From assembly GCF_023065955.2 (NCBI RefSeq), contig NC_079873.1:12724566-12788565 (forward strand): a stretch of DNA of 64,000 nucleotides, read 5' to 3'. Source of the DNA: Ursus arctos (Eukaryota > Chordata > Mammalia > Carnivora > Ursidae). Within the stretch, counting starts at the first letter, position 1. Each line of letters opens with the position of its first letter. A program made the position numbers and the translations under genes. Below, piece after piece: positions 1-11,700 of this stretch. The notes under the pieces were generated by a model, which was given only the letters and a program-made list of their open reading frames with translations, was not told where the DNA came from and did no database searches.

Positions 1-3000
1 TAACCATGAAATAAGTCCTATATGGATATAAAGATGGAAGGAAACATTCAAAAATGAGCACAGTGTGTTAGGCTGGTGGGTTTATGGGTCCTTTTTTTCT
101 ATTTTCAAAATTTTCTGTCATGCTACATCTAGAAGTCAACAGAAAACAAAATCTTCCCAAGCTGGAAGCCAGTGTGTCACTTAGAAGGAAACCCAGAAGA
201 GAGTCACGGACGAGAGACTAGAGACGATGGTGAATGCAAATGGGGGCCTTCTCCCCCTGACCGCTGCCAGGATTCAGCGGTTCAAATGGAGAGAGAAGGA
301 TAAGCATGAAGGAGCAAATGCAGTCAGATCCTAGGAGCACACGGTATCAGGAAATGGAAAGACCTGGCTCTGGCCGTGAACTTCCTTTAAGGGCCCTTTG
401 ATTATACAGTAGTTTCAACTTTTGAGTTTGGTCTGAAAAAGTCAAGCAAATATAGGGACTCACTGAGTAATCTCCCTCCTGTTGTTTCTGTACCAGACCA
501 CTTCCTGTTTTGCCAAAGAAGACGATTTCTCTACACAAAAGGTAGGATATGTTGGGTGGAGGCATGGAATTCAGGATCCTAAAACCTAGAATACAGTGCT
601 GCTCAAATGTCTTAAGATTCAGGTTTTATACTTTAAGGGCATGTTACCTCCAAGAGCTGCGTGTCTGTGAACTGCTGACAGCCCCATCTAAGTTCTTGCT
701 TTCCAACATGGAACGAGCACTGTGTAAGCATGAGAGTTTTACTCTGACCTGACACACGGGCGTGATAAATGGCAGCATCATTCAAATTGGAAGAGGTTTC
801 TCAACTTGGTATGTAGTGAGTGAGCCTAAGAGCCCTGCAGGGCAGCCCCAGAGAGCCACATGCTGGAAAATAACCTCTGAACCACTTTAGACTTCGATCT
901 CTCTTCTGTTTCCAGTTGCTTAAAAATGCAATTCGGAACAGAGATGATATGCTTTCTTTCTAGATACTAAAGAACTCCCAATTACAAGCACCTTTGTATA
1001 GGCTATTTAGTATAAGGCCTCTAAAACTGTCTTCATACACATGAAACACTCTGGTCCTATTACATGATATGCCAGCAAAACCAGGCAAATGTGTGGTCAC
1101 CTTTTGTACATGGGACAGATTATGTTTAGACAACAGAGGAGAGATCTCAGCAGGGAATTACAATAATTTCCCATTGGATTTGTTTTTTCTAAAACTGGCT
1201 TATCAGACTTGTGCAAAAAAAGAGTTAACACAGCAGGCGTGAGGCTGCTATCATTAGAAGGGCTTGCTTGCAGGGGGGGGTGGGAGGCAGGGGGGGGACG
1301 ACTCCAGAACTTGGCTTTCAGAATGTGTTCTCCGTTACTAACTGATAAGGTCATGTCACTGGGTGTAGGCTGATGTGATTTATGGTGAATGCTTGCTTTC
1401 CTTCTGAGAGTCTGGAATTTGAGTGGTTGCTAGGTAGGGAACGTCTACGCAACCAGCCCAGTAAAAACCCTAAACTCCGGGTCTCAAATGGGCTCCTCGG
1501 AGCACAAACATCACACACATGTTGCTGCATGTTCACTGCCAAAGGGAAGGTGAGCTCTGTGTGACCTCTCATGGAAGGGAGGGGGCATAGGAAACCCGCA
1601 AACAGGTTTCTCCACACCCCACTTACGTCTGTTTCTCTTACTGAGCCAGCTATGTCTGCGTCCTCTGTCACCGAAGTGAGTTTTAACCATGAGTACAACC
1701 ATATTCTGATTTCCTTCTAGTGAATCATCAAACGTGTGGGTCATCCTGGGGGGATGCCCAAAACAAAGCCTTTCAGTTTGATTTTGCATATACTTTTGAG
1801 AAGCTTATAAAAACCTAAAAAATACTATCCTAAAACTGGTATGCCTCTTGAACAGAACACTACAAGTCAAAAACCAGGTTGAATTGGTCCTCATAACTGC
1901 TGCCACTCTACAGACAGCAGAGTAGCCACGAATTCAGCTCACCAGCTCTAGATCCCCAAACAATATTCTCACCGCAACCTCCCAGGCACTAAAAAATAAC
2001 GGTCCGCCACAGGGCAGAACGCGGAGGTTATAGTTCAGGTGTACTCGCTCAAAGCCAAAGATTTTTATAGTCTGGGCTTAAAGATGTCAGCTGCACATGT
2101 GCCATATAATTACATACCGTCAGCCAATTTCTGGGAAAGGAAGTCATTATGATGGTGTTCATATTCCTTGTTACATTTGTTTATGGTTGATTACAGACAG
2201 TAATCTTGTTTGACAGAAATACAGTACCAACTCGGCTCACATTAGAGCCTGGCCATCAAAGCAGTCGTTTGCTTTTCATCATTCCCTAACGCCACGGAGC
2301 CGGGCAGAGAGGAGTTGAAGTGCGAGGTTCCTCTGGAATCTGGGTGTCTGTCACTGCGTTAACTCATGGTCACTGATCTTAATTGGAAAACCCCCCACGA
2401 GGTATCAAAATTAGTCTAGACTATATCCATCCTCCCCTGCTACCTATCGTTATTACTTTCGTGGGTACTAACCAACCCCGTGCACTAGGGAGCCAGGGAG
2501 ATCAAGATAAATAAGGTGCCGGCTGCCCTTAGGAAATGCACCGGTTTACGGCTGATACGTGGGAATTCTCTGACTACCACGGAAGCCTGCTAGTCGGCTG
2601 TAATTCCAATACTAGCATCAGAATTATATTAAGAAGTCTTGCCTTCTCCTCGAGACATACCGAGTCTTGCTCAGGAGTCGCTAGCAAGCAACCATTTTTC
2701 TCCGAAACTGCTGGCAAGCTTTACCCAGAAACAAATTAGAGAACACTCGTGCTTAGCCGTTGCTTGCAAACAGCCAGGCAGTTTGGCGTGAATTATTTCT
2801 CTTAGCCATCTAACTTCCTCCGCTGTCACCCTCCTCTTACATGGGAGCACCTGAAACAATGGAGACTATAAAGTGGCTGAAAAGGGTCACAGCACACATG
2901 CGACATGGGACCACACTGGCATTTGCAATCTGCTGCGTTAGCCGTGCAGTGTCAGAACATGGGAGGCTCTCTTCACATGCAACCTCGTGCAGAACCACAC

Positions 3001-3377
3001 CACGTGGGCCTGGTACAGTGCCGCTGCTCCGCCAAAGTAGGGGAGAGCCTGGGGCCCCCGCGGCCTGCTCCTCGTCGCAGCCCAGACTGCGGCTCCGCAG
3101 GGCACAGGAAAACCAGTGCACTGGTTCAAGGGTGCAAGAAGTCGTCATTCATTCAGTAAGACACCCGACATGGAAATATGTAGAGCTGTTCCCATTTGAA
3201 AACATGGGCACAAGAAATGAGGGACAGCTGTGAGCTTCTCCTAGCAAGTAATGTCACAAATAAGCAGGCTTGTGTAACACAAGCACACGCACACACACCA
3301 CACACCGATCCTGGCAGCTCTCGACTGCAACATCACGAGGGTTATTTGCTAGGATGAGGGTCCGCAAAGGTAATCTT

Positions 3378-3577
3378 TTTTTTTTTTTTAAGATTTTATT
3401 TATTTATTTGACAGAGACAGAGACAGGCAGCGAGAAAGGGAACACAAGCAGGGGGAATGGGAGAGGAAGAAGCAGGCTCATAGCAGAGGAGCCTGATGTG
3501 GGGCTCGATCCCATAACGCCAGGATCACGCCCTGAGCCGAAGGCAGCCGCTTAACCGCTGTGCCACCCAGGCGCCCC
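3378..3577 (-). repeat. CAN SINE (tRNA-Lys derived), reverse
   Basis: Reverse-oriented copy with a T-run start and an end reading gccacccaggcgcccc. It is flanked by a perfect 16-bp target-site duplication, ccgcaaaggtaatctt, at 3362-3377 and 3577-3592. Confidence 0.95.
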
Positions 3578-3773
3578 CGCAAAGGTAATCTTCTAAATGA
3601 CGTATCCGATCACTGGGCTAATAACCCTTCCTAACCCCTCTGTGATTCTGGCTAGTTCTGTCTACTTTTAAAGTTATTGCATCCAATATTCTTGCATGAG
3701 AAGAAGTAAAGATATAAATTTCCCCCAAACTAATATTTAAATGTAAAGAAATTTGAATGAAAATCCCCAAGGG

Positions 3774-3985
3774 AGTGTGCCTGGGTGGCTCAGTCGGTTA
3801 AGCGTCTGCCTTCAGCTCAGGTCATGATCCCAGGGTCCCAGGATCGAATCCCACGTCAGGCTCCCTGCTCATGAGGGAGCCTGCTTCTCTCTCTGCCCCT
3901 CCACCCCCTGATCCCCACTCGTTCTAGCTCCCTTCCTCCCTGCCTTTCTTGCAAAAATAAATAAATAAAAATACTTTAAAAAAAA
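3774..3985 (+). repeat. CAN SINE, forward
   Basis: tRNA-like head (gcctgggtggctcagtcgg), a diverged C/T-rich middle and an A-rich tail. It is an older, more mutated copy than its neighbours. Confidence 0.9.
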
Positions 3986-4078
3986 TCCCTTAGGAGGGAT
4001 TTGAACATAATTTAAAAAATCGTTGTATAATTCATCCGGAAGAATAGCAAAATATATTTTTTTAAAAGTTAAATAATA

Positions 4079-4275
4079 GGGGCGCCTGGGTAGCGCAGTC
4101 GTTAAAGCGTCTGCCTTCGGCTCAGGGCGTGATCCCGGCGTACCGGGATCGAGTCCCACATCGGGCTCCTCTGCTATGAGCCTGCTTCTTCCTCTCCCAC
4201 TCCCCCTGCTGTGTTCCCTCTCTCACTGGCTGTCTCTCTATCACATAAATAAATAAAATCTTAAAAAAAAAAAAA
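4079..4275 (+). repeat. CAN SINE, forward, young subfamily
   Basis: Head ggggcgcctgggtagcgcag, core gcgtgatcccggcg, and an A-tail. The direct repeat aagttaaataata lies on both sides (ending 4078 and 4288). Confidence 0.95.
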
Positions 4276-4665
4276 AAGTTAAATAATAATGGGTATAGGG
4301 TAGATAAGGGATTGATTTACAGCAATGCTATGATAATGAAAAGAGTGGTAAGGGTTCAGAAATAAGAGAGGAAACCATCAGTGGAACAAAACAGAAATCC
4401 TTACAACAAATCTGAACTACTCAACCTACTAACCATGGGGGGGGGGGTGCAGATCCTACCTTACACACCACACCAATTATCAAGTACGTGTAGGTTACAG
4501 ATTTAAACTATAAAACTGAAACCATAAGAGTGCTAACGGAAAACAAATGGGCCATTTTTTATATAATATTTTTGATAGGGAAAGAAAGATTTTAGGCATG
4601 ATACTAAAGGCAGAATCCATAAAAGTTAAAGATCTGACCACATAAACTTTAAAAATACATAAATG

Positions 4666-4780
4666 GGGGCGCCTGGCTGGCTCAACCGGTGGCGAGTGCA
4701 ACTCTTGACCTCAGGGTTGTGAGTTTGAGCCCCAGATTAGGTGTAGAGATTACTGAAAAATAAAATCTTAAAAAAAAAAC
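4666..4780 (+). repeat. Short tRNA-type SINE, forward
   Basis: Short subfamily: head gggggcgcctggctggctc, then gactcttgacctc-like core and ggtgtagagattact before the A-tail, with no C/T-rich tract. Confidence 0.85.
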
Positions 4781-4838
4781 CATAAATAAAGACTATGTAA
4801 AGACTATATAAAGTACTTCTTTAAAACTCTATAGGGAA

Positions 4839-5070
4839 GGGGCGCCTGGGTGGCTCAGTCGTTAAGCGTCTGCCTTCGGCTCACGGCATGATCCCGGCGT
4901 TCTGGGATCGAGCCCCACGTCAGGCTTCTCCGCTGGAAGCCTGCTTCTTCCTCTCCCACTCCCCCTGCTTGTGTTCCCTCTCTCGCTGGCTGTCTCCCTC
5001 TCTGTCAAATAAATAAATAAAATCTTTAAAAATAAATAAAAATAAATAGGGAAATAAATAAATAGGGAAA
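4839..5070 (+). repeat. CAN SINE, forward
   Basis: Full-length copy with head, C/T-rich middle and a long A/T-rich tail made of aaata units. Confidence 0.95.
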
Positions 5071-5555
5071 ATGGGAACTATCATTAACAACTTAAAAGAC
5101 AAACCCACTTTGAAAAATTATTTGCAACCCAACAAAGGATTATTAATGTCCTTTCTATATAAAGAGCTTACTAATCAGTAAGAAAAAGGATACAATAGCA
5201 AAAGGAAAAATAGAGCAGAGGCTATGAACAGGCTAGTCCTAAAAAAGCAAATAAACGTACAAAATATTTATTAATCAGAGAGTCAACAAAAGCAAATCCC
5301 ATTTTTCACTTATCAAAATGACAGAAACTTCTAAAATATAGCCAGCATCAGCATGACTCGGAAAGCTGACATGTTACTGCCATAGATGTGAAGAGATCAT
5401 TTTCATTCGGAGAAAACAAATCAGGATCATTAAGAAAGAAAAAAAATTACTCTTCACTTTAAAAAAGTCCTGTAATGATACTAAATTTCACGAGAATCCT
5501 AAAACGTTGATATAAGCACAGCTTGGGTTGGTGCTGAGAGCAGTGAGCTGGTTAC

Positions 5556-5700
5556 CTTGAAGACAGCTTGCATCCCTGTTGCAAGTAGGCATGCAGGCTC
5601 CCGGTTGCAGCAAGTAATAGGCCCAGGTATGGAGGGGAAGGCTTCATCGGCCTAGAAGAAAACTCAGGATGGAATTGGACACCAACAAAATAGGGGTGAT
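5556..5700 (-). CDS. CTPS2: CTPS2 exon with catalytic His and Glu
   Basis: The exon is 145 nt: two bases finishing Asn516, 47 codons, and two bases of the residue 564 codon. The acceptor is tctcatttcag and the donor is gtaacc. It begins [17 protein letters not shown], where FHPEF supplies His526 and Glu528 of the triad. It ends [11 protein letters not shown]. The acidic and serine-rich C-terminal tail of about 22 residues, a phosphorylation region in the family, is encoded by one more exon that I could not find in 1-5555. Confidence 0.97.
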
Positions 5701-8700
5701 CTGAAATGAGAATAATCATGATGTGACTGAAGCAGACAAACACTAGAGCTGCTTTAAAGGTCTTATCTTTGAATAAGAAAACACATCAAATGGTGAGACA
5801 ATTAACCTGTTACCATCACTGACAGCTACTCTCATGAATCATCTTCACGGTAGAATTTCAAACGGCAAAACACATCTCGCTTAATAAGCGATCTGGCCTT
5901 TTATCTGTGCAAGGTGTTAGAGGGAGCAAAATTAAGCAACATTTTTGAATGGCAAGATGCATTTTGTTTTGCCCAAAGGCTGCCTGCTTCTCGAAGGCCC
6001 TTCCTAGACGTATGTTGGCTCCATTCCCAAGGTATCCCTCACACTAGAGGCTAGCCATAGGGCATTCTGTCTCTTAGCTGGCCTCTGGCCATTTCCTACA
6101 AGGTCGTTTCTGTTCCCAAGGGAAAAGCTTTAGGTTGGATATTAATCAGAGGTGGCACCACAAAACTCTACTGGCACCCCTATTTCGGCCTCTGCCAAAT
6201 TATCGTCTGTAAGGGAGAGTCTCAGAGTGATAAAGGGATGGCCTTTCAACATGTTAATGGTGGTTATGGCTCCAGGGGGTCAGAGGTCCAGATGCTTTTA
6301 TTTTCTTCCATATACTTATTCCTACTGTGTGAAACTTTTCCAGGAGCCTATGTGATTTACATTATCGGGGGGAAATTAAGCAATTTTAAAATTGAGGGTT
6401 GTAAAAAGCTCCTACAGGAGCAATTCAAGTTCTCCTAGATGGAATAGGAACAGAAAAGTAGCTTTACCCAGCTACTTTTAAACACACAAATCCCCTTTTG
6501 GATTGGAAAACATTTAATGCACAACATATCCAAAACTGGGTAGAAATTTTTACAGGAGTGCAAATTCCTTCCCCCAATCAGAACTCTCAAAAACTATGTT
6601 CTTTTTTCCCCCCAGATCAGAAGCAACTTCTGATTAGAAATCAGGCAACTGTGTAATCCCATAATTACTATAGTACAGAGCACGGTTGGTGCTGTATTCC
6701 CTTCTTTAAAAATCATCTTAATTGCTATGTATACCAAACCGAAGATCACAGAATATAAGTTTTATAGGGGGGGTAAATGCAACCTAAAGCTTTCACTAAG
6801 ATGCTTTACCAAATGATCTAAAAATCTAGTGTGGAATTCAAAATCACAGATCCCCATCACTTACCACTGGAGACCAAAGCTCCTACTACAATAGTAAGGA
6901 AATGATGACTGAACAGAAATGTCCACTCTTGTAAGGTTATCATTGAAAGCTTTGCTATACAAAATGGTAGTTCTTAGCCACATGTGGCTATTTCAATTCA
7001 TTCAACTTAATTGAGCACATATCAAGTGTTCAATAGCCACACACGGCCAGTGGCTACCATATTGAACAGGGCAGAATAATCCATCGTTGCAGCAAGTTTC
7101 ACTGGACAGCTCTGAGTCCAGAAAAATCCAGTGTACAAATCCTGTACATCACATCTAGCAAGAAGCCTCCTTGAATGAGAGGGACACTCAGGTGTGAAAG
7201 CTTGGTGAGGAGAATGCCACCTTCTCCCGGGAATGTGTCCCCTCAAGAAAAGAAGAAAAGAAATCATCCGCTCTTAGAAAAGAAATTAAGCAATGTAGCT
7301 TTAAATTTAAGATGCAATGAATCCTACAGCACAGCATCTAGGGATGTCTTTGAAAGACACAGACAGTAATTGTGCTTTTGTACAACTGCAGACAGAAGCT
7401 ACGCAATGAATCGTGTCATGGCCAGGGGCAAAATATTTGAATGAGTGGCCCACTGTTCTGAATCACTTTCTCCAAAAAAATCCCCTATGCCGATATGAGG
7501 AAAGAAATGAAAAAGTTTTTATTTTGATGGTGTTCTATCAGTCAGATAAAGTATCTTTTAAATAATGCTCTTAATTGCTTTCAATCACATTCCGGACATT
7601 ATACTAATCTCAAACTTTGTTGTTCCTTTTAGAACTCCTTTAGGAAACGTAGAGATTCACGGAAATGCTCCTAAGGGGTAGCTGAGATCAGAATCTTCCG
7701 GGGAATTTTCCTTAATAAAATGAATTTCCTTGCATTTAAAAAAAAATGGCAGGATTTTACAGCGTCTCTCATTTCCTTTCCAACACACATGAAATTTGAA
7801 AGTGTCAATGGGAATCTAAATCCGTGCGATAAAAGAGGCATCTAAGTATTTGCTCACAATAATGAGACCCAGGAGACTTAAAAGAAAGTAAGTACTTGAA
7901 TGAAGTAAACAAACAGTAATCTGCTTAAGAAATTCTCTGCCCTCTCACACGCCAGAAAGATTTAAGAGACTTCAAACCCGACCAGTGATCCACACTATAA
8001 AAATTGTCAATGATGGGCATTTCCATCAGAAAGACTACAGGAAATACATCCTCAGGTTCTAATTGAAAACTTCAGGCACGGACTGATAATCTTAGCTGGC
8101 ATGTCCCGTGCAAACAAGAGGAACAGTGACATCTACCAAGGTGGTAGCAGGACCCGGTTTGGCTCCAGCCCCACCTGTGATGAGCTGGACATCTCTGTAA
8201 AGTGGGAATGACATCGCCCGTCTTGTAAGTTACATAAGGCACGCCGAGTCCCTAGCAAGGGGTCTAGGGAGAAGCATCTAGTGAGTGTGCAACCAGTGTC
8301 CACTGCTTTCCTTCTTTGAGGGTCCAGGTAACATGTCCCTGCATTCAGAGTGGCCCTCGCCAACTTCAATTCTGCTCCCTGCTCGGGACTCCTGAAGTAC
8401 CTGAACGGATTCAAGACAGAAAAGGAAAGGACAGAGAAAAGGCATTTGAAGTAGAAGATGGTGATGTGGACTCAGATGGTAAAAGAAGTAGGAAATTCAG
8501 AAGAGTAAGTCCAGAATAGCTGTAGCCTAAAGAAGATAGGTTGAGAAGGTAGCTTCTAGGAAATCATGTTACCATTTTTACAGTATCCTGTACAAAAGAA
8601 GCGTTTGATAAATGAGTGTGGTTTATCCACCAAATTCGTGTCACATGCACCGCACACTCAGCCCCGTCCTCGATAGGAGGTGCTGCAGAGGGGAGAGCCT

Positions 8701-11700
8701 GGAGGCACGAAGGAGCTTTAGGAGGACTCTGGGTCGGAGTCACCAAGCGCTGGGGATGAGGGTGAGAGGGACGGGAATGCAATCCCATCTCGATCTTTCT
8801 AGAGACAGAATCTACAGGACTTGACAACTGATTACAAGCTGGGCGTATAAAGGGGAAGAAGAACTAGTAAGTCCAATTTTAAGCCTGATGGTCTAGGACT
8901 GGATGGTTCCCACCCAGGGAATGTGAACCTCAGGGACATTTGGCAATGTCTGGAGATGGTTTGTGGTGTTGCAACTTTGGGAGGTGGGGACAATGCTACT
9001 GGCATCCGGTAGGTAGAGGCCAGGATGCTGCCAAGCATACACTGCACAGGCCCGCCCCCACCACAGAGAACGACCCCCCCAGCGCCAACGGTGGCGAGCG
9101 TGAGAAGCCCTGAACAAGGAGACTGAGGATACCTTCGCAGAAATAGTCAGGAGGAACAACTAGTTTGGAAAGCATGTAAACTTCGTTTTAAATACGTTGA
9201 GCTGGAAGTGCTAGGAGAACATCCAGATAGACAAACAGGTCAAGCAGTCACCTGAACATGTTAGTTCAAGTCAGTTCAATGTGTGGGTCTACATCAGGGG
9301 TTGGCAAACACTTCTGTAAAGGGCCAGGTGGTAAGTAATGTTAGAGAAAGAGCTGGGATCAGAAGTAAGCATGCCTTACTCTGTATTTGCAGCTCCGAAT
9401 GAGAATAGTGTCCTCGGTCTCATCAATAATGGTGTATGGTTTGTGCCTGGGCTCTTGAGGGTGTCCCAGCCCCCACACGCAAACAACTTCTTCAGCAGTC
9501 TTCCTCGACAGAAGTTCCTATCCCTTTGTGGAGTGTTTGGTGTCACTAGGGACTTCTGCGGGTGCAGGGACTAGTGTTCTAAAGTTGAACAACTGGACCA
9601 CACTTGACCAGGGAGCATAGTGGGATGGAAAGGTGGACTCCAGGTAGAATGAGGGGCCAAGCCCCACACACAATAGACGTCAAAACCAGTCACAAGTAAT
9701 GAGGAAGGCACTGGGCCATTCTTCTTCAAAAGAGGGAGAAAGCAGAATGCTATTCAACAGTGGGCCACCTGCCTTTCCCGGAGCAATTAACCTAGAGGCT
9801 AGCAACAGGAGAAGCCCCAGAAAGGGGGCACGGACGGCGAGGAAGCATACTACTAGTAGAACTGTTAGACTGGGAACAGTGTACCATTTTCTGGTAGATT
9901 CAGACTAGTGGGCCCCAAAATGATTAGGATTATAAGTGGTCTGTTTTTCTCGTGTACTTTATGTTTAGTCATATTATTTCTATTTAGTTGCATGTTTATT
10001 TCAAGAGAGGAAAAGAAGGAGAGCAAACGAGTCTCAAGTTATGGCTTCACATACAACGACAAATTATATCTTTATACATAACAACACAAAGACATTAGGT
10101 TACCATGAAAACTTTCAAAAACAAAGAGCCCACTTACTTGCCAGTTCAATGATTTCCATCCTCTCTCCATCGACATCCTGACCTACAAAACGTAAGTCAT
10201 TCTGCTCCAACTGACTGATCAGGCTTGGGTTCACCTGGAAAAACAAGAAATTAAGCGCCTCTGCGAAGCAGAGCCATACAGACATATCAACTTATGAAAA
10301 TGTCCTCCATCAATTGGCTGGGTTTTCCATTTCAGTGATGCTCTTAACTAGTAGTTAATTGCTATATCCCACCTCCAAAGCCTTTTTTTTTTTTTAAGAT
10401 TTTATTTATTTATTCGACAGAGATAGAGACAGCCAGCGAGAGAGGGAACACAAGCAGGGGGAGTGGGAGAGGAAGAAGCAGGCTCACAGCGGAGGAGCCC
10501 GATGTGGGGCTCGATCCCACAACGCCGGGATCACGCCCTGAGCCGAAGGCAGGCGCCTAACCGCTGTGCCACCCAGGCGCCCCACCAAAGCCTATTTTTA
10601 AACTCAGGATGAACCTGAGAAAAAGTCTAATCACAGCCCCTAAACCTGAGAGGCCCACCTTCTGTTGCTCAAAGATGAGATTCAAAAAGTAGGACTGTGA
10701 CACAGGTATTCCGACTTGGAACCTTGAGATTAGCTATTTATAGCCATCACCATATTTGCTTCTTCCCTTGAGTTATGTGTAATTAACTGTTTCTCCCCAA
10801 ATCACAAATCTGCTTGAGGATTGAAACTATCTTATTGCCCTTGTGACTAAGCCCAATGCATTCTTCCCATATAGTTACATACAAGCTCTAAGGATTAGAA
10901 GCTTGAAGCAATCTTTCTGCTAGAATATTGGTTATAGATGACAACTCGACGGCCTGGTGCACAGCCCCTTCCCTCATTCATCGCATCCCTGTCCTTTCCC
11001 GAACTTTCCAGCCTCTTCTTCACAGAAAGCACTAACTCATCTAAAATCAAAGTGGGGCTCCATCTGTCCTCCTCAATCTTAACCCCATATGTTTTTATTT
11101 TATTTTTTAACATTAGGCCAGTTCTCAAATTTGTAATTATTTTTCCTTTTTTTTAACAGCTTTATTGAACTATAGTTCACATACCATACAATTGACCCAC
11201 TAAAAGTGTACAACTCACAGAGGATCTCAGCCATCACCACAATCAATCCAAGAATAGGCCCTATCCCCTCTAACCATCATCCCCTAATGCCCTCATCACC
11301 TCCCCACCAGCCCTAGGCAACCACTAATCTACATTCTATCTCTTTAGATTTGTCTGTTCTGGGCATTTCATGTTAATGGATCGATACAGTGTGTAGTCTT
11401 TTGTGACTGGCTTCTTTCACTAAGCACCCTGTGTTTTAGGTTCGTGTCTATAGTAGCATGTATCAATATTTCATTTCCTTTTATTATCAAATAATTCCAT
11501 CGTATGGATAGATCATATTTCATTTACCCATTCCTCAGTTGATGGACATTTAGGGTGTTTCTACCTTTTTTATTACATATTATGGATAACGCTTGCTTTG
11601 ACCGTTTGTATACAATTTGTTGTGTGCATGCACTTTTCGTTTCTCTTCGGTTATATATGTAAGGATGGAATTATCAGGTCATATGATAACTCTGTGTTTA

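Larger units (their letters stand above)
1..5555. other. CTPS2 last visible intron, mostly unique sequence
   Basis: Positions 1-3377 hold no gene I can support. The small open frames there lack codon structure or homology that I recognise. A short G-run tract lies at 1274-1300 and an 11-base run at 4438-4447. Five SINE copies fill 3378-5070. The terminal CTPS2 exon was looked for on the minus strand and not found. Confidence 0.7.
5701..10137. other. CTPS2 intron, mostly unique with old transposon relics
   Basis: This intron has no SINE over 4.4 kb, unusual for this window. It holds a hAT-like relic near 6970-7130, a MIR near 8190-8300 and a MER20-like element near 8890-9110. I see no gene in it. 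Confidence 0.65.

Noticed and set aside
4079..4150. Possible tRNA-Lys genes at SINE heads
   Set aside because: The heads are diverged tRNA-derived promoters followed by C/T tracts and poly(A). None keeps an intact tRNA fold.
1..5555. Search for the last CTPS2 exon (acidic, serine-rich tail)
   Set aside because: No minus-strand stretch encoding the expected tail after an acceptor was found. It most likely lies before the window.
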